A program made the translations under genes and the position numbers. Below the pieces are notes generated by a model. That model worked only from the letters and a program-made list of their open reading frames with translations. It had not been told where the DNA came from and did no database searches. Source: Larix sibirica (Eukaryota; Streptophyta; Pinopsida; Pinales; Pinaceae). From it: a stretch of 11,598 nucleotides of DNA. This document shows positions 8,059-11,598 of this stretch, in pieces. The stretch lies in NCBI GenBank assembly GCA_004151065.3, contig NWUY0300010972.1:5254-16851 (forward strand), written 5' to 3'. The number at the start of each line of letters is the position of its first letter. Positions within the stretch are counted from its first letter, which is position 1.

Positions 8059-8755
8059 TAATGGTAGTTTCTTGGAGTTACAGAGGCATGGGGAGTGGAG
8101 AAAAAAACATTGGTAAGAAACTTGGTCAACAAAGAAAATACTCAGATTTTGCATCTCCAGGAAACTAAAATGCATGACACCAAAGTCCTAAAAGATTGAA
8201 AATCCGTATGGCATAGTAGTTATGGAGTTCTCATCAGCTCTAGAGGGGCATCCGGGGGCATCTGCACACTCTATAATAAGGCACAATTAATCTTAGTGGA
8301 TTGGAATCACTCAAAGAATTAGCTCCGGGTAAATCTCACCCATCTCCCTTCTGGAGAAACACTCTCTGTTTTTAATGTTTACATGCCAACCTTATACCAG
8401 GAGAAAAGAGAATGTTGGAGATCCTTGTCTCTCCAAGAAGGAGTTAGTAATGTCCCTCTTTTAGTAACAGGGGACTTTAATACTTATTTGAATGCAACAG
8501 AGAAGAAAGGGGGCAACATTGATCAGGAGCAGAGTGGAGAGCACATGGAGGATTTTATTTTCGAGATGGACTTAATTGACGTTAAACCAAAAATGGAAAG
8601 GTAAACATGGACTAACAAAAGAATAGGACCAGGACATATTGCATCTAGACTAGATAGATTCCTCATCAGCAGTAGCACTCTGGAAGAACAAATCACCCTA
8701 AGCTCTCGCATTCTTCCTTGGGTAGGCTCGGATCACATACCCATTGTCATGGAAA
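8055..8755 (+). pseudogene. LINE B ORF2: AP-like (EEP) endonuclease domain
   Basis: The domain starts at the ATG overlapping the ORF1 stop and reads SWSYRGMGS in frame 3. It moves to frame 1 after the seven-A run at 8101-8107. The rest shows LQETKM (catalytic Glu at 8161-8163), GGICTLYN, FNVYMPT, VTGDFNTYLN (Asp 8473-8475, Asn 8479-8481), EKKGG, TWTNKR, SRLDRFLIS, and GSDHIPI (Asp 8731-8733, His 8734-8736). The Asn expected in the opening SWN motif is Ser (codon 8076-8078). In-frame stops are TGA 8197-8199, TAG 8320-8322 and TAA 8602-8604. In live elements this domain nicks target DNA to prime reverse transcription. Most catalytic residues survive, and the gene is broken only by point changes and one frameshift. 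Confidence 0.9.
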
Positions 8756-9315
8756 TGAAGCAGTTAGAAAACTTGGGTCCTATACCTTTTAGATTCAATC
8801 CCCAGTGGGCGCAAGACCCCTCCTTCTTTGATACAGTTTCTCGGGTTTGGGCACCTTGGATTATTGGATCCCCTATATCAATTTGGAAACAAAAACTCAG
8901 ATACACTAAAAGTGCCCTGAGGGTTTGGGTAAAAGGAAAAGAAGAGAAGGATAAGAGGGAAACAAGAGATATTGTTGCTAAGATGGAAGAAACCAAGTGC
9001 GCCATGGAGATGGAGTTATTCTCCCCTTATTTGCTCTCTAAAGAAAAAAGAATCTTTACAGAATATCAAAAGCTGCTCAGGAAAGAAGAGGACAACCAAA
9101 GGCTGAAATATGTAAGCCTATGGTTAAAATACGGGGATCGTAATACCAAATTATTTTATAGGAAAGCAAAAGCTAGGATGTGGAGGAACCAAATTTCATG
9201 GATTAAGAAGGAATATGGATCCAAGGTGGAAGGGAAGTCTCAAATCAAGCAAGCAACGAAATAATTATATGAGAAATTACACAAAGGAGGAAGGGGGATA
9301 TCTTGAAACTAAATA
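8756..9315 (+). pseudogene. LINE B ORF2: linker between endonuclease and reverse transcriptase
   Basis: The frame continues uninterrupted from the endonuclease to TAA 9262-9264. It shows PFRFNPQWAQDPSF, then a long charged, helix-prone segment rich in Lys and Glu (8900-9110), and VSLWLKYGDRNTKLFYRKAKARM. The W.K.GD.NTK.F motif is the standard lead-in to RT in plant LINE ORF2. After the stop the frame still reads LYEKLHKGG before coding text moves to another frame near 9320. The segment has no known catalytic role. It is the longest clean open stretch of ORF2 in this window. Confidence 0.85.
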
Positions 9316-10300
9316 ATAAATGCTCAACAAAATTTCCAAGGTCATTAGCAATAAGGAGAATGGGTAGATTATGCTACTAGTTCGCGAGGTGGAAATCCAC
9401 AAGGTATCCAAGCAAATGAATCCAGACAAGGCGCCTAGGCCGGACGAGTCCACTATGCATTTCTATCTCCTATGTTGGGACATTATAAAGCGATATTTGA
9501 CTAGAATGATCCAGTATGTGCAAAAGGAAGCAAAATTGGGAGGATGCACCAACTCCTCCTTCTTGGATCTAATCCCTAAGGACTCCAATGCGTCATATTT
9601 TACTAGGTTTCACCCCATCTCTCTCTATAAAGTGGCTTATAAAATTATTTGTAAAATAATTTCTAACAGGATCATACCTCTTCTCCCAAATCTTATTTCC
9701 TCAAATCAAGGAGGCTTCATTGAAAAAAGGCAAATGTTGGACAATATTATGTTAGTGCAAGAATCCATTCACTTAAGGAGAGAGAGAGGGGACAAAAGGG
9801 GATGGTGATCAAGTTGGACATGGTGAACGCATTTGATAGGGTAAGGCATAGTTTTCTTTTTATTGTTCTTGCTAGATTTAGCTTTGGGGCAGACATCCTT
9901 TCATGCATTGCCTCTTGCATAAGTAACCCATGGATAGCCCTGCTGACGAATGGAATATCGATAGAATTTTTTAGATTCTCAAGAGGTTTGAGACAAGGCT
10001 TACCATTCTCTCCCATCCTCCACATGTTGATGGCGGAATCCTTGAGCAAGCAACTAGAGGGAGCAAGAAGGGAGAAGCAAATTATGGGCCTAAAGATATC
10101 CCCAGGGATGAAAAGAATCAATCACTCTCAATTAGTAGATGACACCTTGTTGTTGGGGGGAGCCTCAGGCATCATAGCCCGTAGATTCAAAATAATCCTA
10201 GATGAATTCATGAGGGCTTCCGGGGGTAGATTAATACGCAAAAGAGAAACATATATACGTGGAATGTCACCTGAAGGATATCTACTATTATAGCTAATAT
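9316..10300 (+). pseudogene. LINE B ORF2: reverse transcriptase domain
   Basis: Frame 2 runs from about 9320 to 9808 with an early TAG at 9365-9367. It gives EIHKVSKQMNPDKAPRPDES (GPDG of the family reads RPDE), FLDLIPKDSNA, FHPISLYKVAYKIICKIISN, and SNQGGFIEKRQMLDNIM. The frame changes near 9790. Frame 1 then gives MVIKLDMVNAFDRVRHSF with the first catalytic Asp at 9817-9819, SRGLRQGLPFSP, LMAESLSKQLEGA, and SQLVDDTLLLGGAS with both active-site Asp codons at 10138-10143. The normal text after this box is altered (RLIRKRETYIRG). All three catalytic Asp residues are intact, yet at least one frameshift and one stop separate the halves, so it is inactive as it stands. Confidence 0.93.
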
Positions 10301-10985
10301 ACTAAAATTCCCTCTCCTGGAGAATTGAAAATCGTTAAGATATTTTGGAATACCCATCTTCCATAAATATCTACCAAACTCGGAGTAGAAGGCCATCATG
10401 GAAAATATTAAGAAGCAGCTGGCCCAATGGGGAACCCAATGGCTATATCTTGCTAGTAGAGTGGTTTTAAATAAAGCAGTGCTCTCAGCTCTTCCCATCT
10501 TTGATTTCTCTCTGCTATTGAGTCTCACGGTCATCAAGGAAATGATTTCCGAAGACATGCGTAAATTCTTGTGGGAAGGGGGAAAATCCTCGACTAAAAA
10601 ATTTCATCTTGTTAGATGGAAGCAAGTTCGAGCCCCCAAATCCCATGGAGGTTTGGGCATTAAAGATCCATCCATATCAAACATAGTGTTGGGAAAAAAA
10701 TCCTTTGGAGACTAGTGACAGGAGAACATGACTGGTAGAGGAAGGCCTTGATTCGAAAATATATGTGTTTGAATAGGATGAGATGTGTGTACTTTGCCCC
10801 TTCAAGGAAATCGGGGTCCCCTATTTGGAGGTTAATCTTTGTAGCTTGTCCTCTCTTTTTTAGCAAGGCAATATGGATTCTGGGTAATGTAACAAAAAAT
10901 CTTACATGGAAGGACAATATTATGGGAAACCCCCCTCTGAGCTAAGAAGCTTCTTTGGAACCCCTTCGGATGTGGTTTCAGGCCC
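10290..10985 (+). pseudogene. LINE B ORF2: post-RT (thumb/connector) region
   Basis: Frame 3 reads IANILKFPLLEN, stop TGA 10326-10328, SLRYFGIPIFHKYLPNSE, stop TAG 10386-10388, then IKKQLAQWGTQWLYLASRVV, LNKAVLSALPIF, and APKSHGGLGIKDP. These are standard post-RT motifs of plant LINE ORF2. A seven-A run near 10694-10700 marks the change to frame 2. That frame gives LVTGEHDW, stop TAG 10736-10738, KALIRKYM, SGSPIWRLI, and LTWKDNIMGNPPLS, and stops at 10943-10945. The family motif set is unambiguous, and the damage consists of stops and short indels. Confidence 0.88.
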
Positions 10986-11464
10986 AAGGTGTCAACTCTC
11001 ATTGACATGTCTTCTTGGCAAGATGGAATTTTGGTTAGGTGGATCCTTCCAGGGTTACCTGAAAACATTAAGCCCCTGTATCAAATGATATGTTTCAAAC
11101 TTAGAGGTTGCGCTCCATCAGTAATACATATTAAAGACTTGAGCGGTTGGGGGAAATAGGAATATTCAGTCAAGGATGGCTATGACTCCCTCCTGACTCA
11201 ATCTACTCTTCCAACCAAATCTAGAAAATGGAACATTGATGGCCTCCCAAATATAAACATTTTTGTTGGTTACTAACTCATGGCAGGTTACTTACTGGAG
11301 AAAATTTGCAAAGGAGAGGATTTATAGGACCTTTTAGATGCATCCTATGTAAGAACGTTGAGGAATACAGTACTCATCTTTTCCTTGGCTGCTCATTTTC
11401 TCGAGAGGTTTGGAGAAGAGCATTCAGGAACCTCTATCGTAAAATCATTTGCCGAGTGCGGTGA
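10986..11464 (+). pseudogene. LINE B ORF2: zf-RVT zinc-binding domain
   Basis: Frame 3 reads DMSSWQDGILVRWILPGLPE, then HIKDLSGWGK, stop TAG 11157-11159, and EYSVKDGYDSLL. A frame change occurs in the T-run at 11260-11264. Frame 2 gives CWLLTHGRLLTGENLQRRGF. The zinc ligands follow: Cys 11339-11341 and Cys 11348-11350 (C-x2-C), then His 11375-11377 and Cys 11390-11392 (H-x4-C). All four ligands are intact. The frame ends at TGA 11462-11464 after SFSREVWRRAF. The domain is typical of the ORF2 C-terminal part in plant L1-type elements; its proposed role is nucleic-acid binding. Confidence 0.88.
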
Positions 11465-11598
11465 ACAAAATCTTGGGTAGATGGCAGGTTTTTTATATTG
11501 GTAGGCTCGCAAAGAAGGGCATCTTTAGGACAGCTTTTATGGGTCTCCCCAAATTCATAGTCTGGAATATTTGGCTCACCAGAAATAGGGTGATTTTC
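11465..11598 (+). pseudogene. LINE B ORF2: C-terminal tail, cut by the window edge
   Basis: In frame 1 the sequence reads KKGIFRTAFMGLPKFIVWNI and then WLTRNRVIF up to the last base. This P-KFI-WNIWL-RN motif lies just after zf-RVT in related elements, so the element continues to the right. Whether an RNase H domain or the 3' end follows cannot be seen here. Confidence 0.7.

Larger units (their letters stand above)
7087..11598 (+). mobile_element. LINE B: 5'-truncated plant L1-type non-LTR retrotransposon, running off the right edge
   Basis: A single + strand element in the order ORF1 C-terminal half, ORF1/ORF2 overlap, APE endonuclease, reverse transcriptase, zf-RVT and C-terminal tail. Homology starts inside the ORF1 domain at about 7093. 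This fits the 5' truncation common when target-primed reverse transcription stops early, though a later deletion is possible. At the window end the tail is still coding-like, so the poly(A) and target-site duplication are not visible. ORF2 must be read through frames 3-1-2-1-3-2-3-2-1, about eight frame changes, plus many stops. The element is dead but much better preserved than LINE A. Confidence 0.9.

Noticed and set aside
9747-10121. 124-codon open frame on the - strand
   Set aside because: It lies antisense to the LINE B reverse transcriptase, whose motifs are clear on the + strand; a shadow frame with no recognisable domain.
10208-10558. 116-codon open frame on the - strand
   Set aside because: Antisense to LINE B RT and post-RT sequence; no domain and no independent support.
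1-11598. Host gene, CRISPR array, bacterial operon or novel defence system
   Set aside because: No spaced direct repeats, no operon-like reading frames and no host protein domains; the recognisable coding content is all explained by retroelements.

Overview
This window looks like nuclear DNA of a seed plant with a large, repeat-rich genome. A gymnosperm such as a conifer is my best guess, from the style and decay of the retroelements; that is inference, since no host gene is present to test it. There is no intact protein gene, rRNA, CRISPR array or convincing tRNA. Almost everything recognisable is decayed retrotransposon. I did not find a new functional system. The interest lies in how the elements are nested and how they broke.

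Layout. (1) 1-1450, + strand: reverse transcriptase and post-RT region of a heavily mutated plant L1-type LINE ('LINE A'), entering from the left edge. (2) 1451-3629: a non-coding insert that appears to split LINE A. It holds two 40-bp repeat units, each with a perfect 12-bp palindrome, and an LTR-like segment with a TATA-like site. (3) 3630-4238, +: the C-terminal zinc-binding (zf-RVT) part of LINE A. (4) 4239-4300: a small GC-rich island of repeated AGCG motifs, followed by an undetermined base at 4301. (5) 4302-6045, - strand: a Ty3/Gypsy pol remnant with, in its own reading order, RT, RNase H and the start of integrase, cut off exactly at the N. (6) 6046-7086: very AT-rich DNA without recognisable coding content. 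(7) 7087-11598, +: a second, better preserved plant LINE ('LINE B'). It is 5'-truncated within ORF1 and runs through a zinc knuckle, an ATGA ORF1/ORF2 overlap, APE endonuclease, RT, and zf-RVT domain, then leaves through the right edge.

How the parts relate. LINE A and LINE B have the same orientation but belong to different lineages, because their RT and post-RT motifs differ. LINE B keeps nearly all endonuclease and RT catalytic residues, but about eight frame changes and many stops disable it. Several of those stops sit where related elements have Trp, which points to G-to-A type decay. LINE A is older looking and has lost the second Asp of its RT active site. The Gypsy copy keeps its RT active site but has an altered RNase H residue and lacks most of integrase. 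All three are fossils, and none could move by itself.
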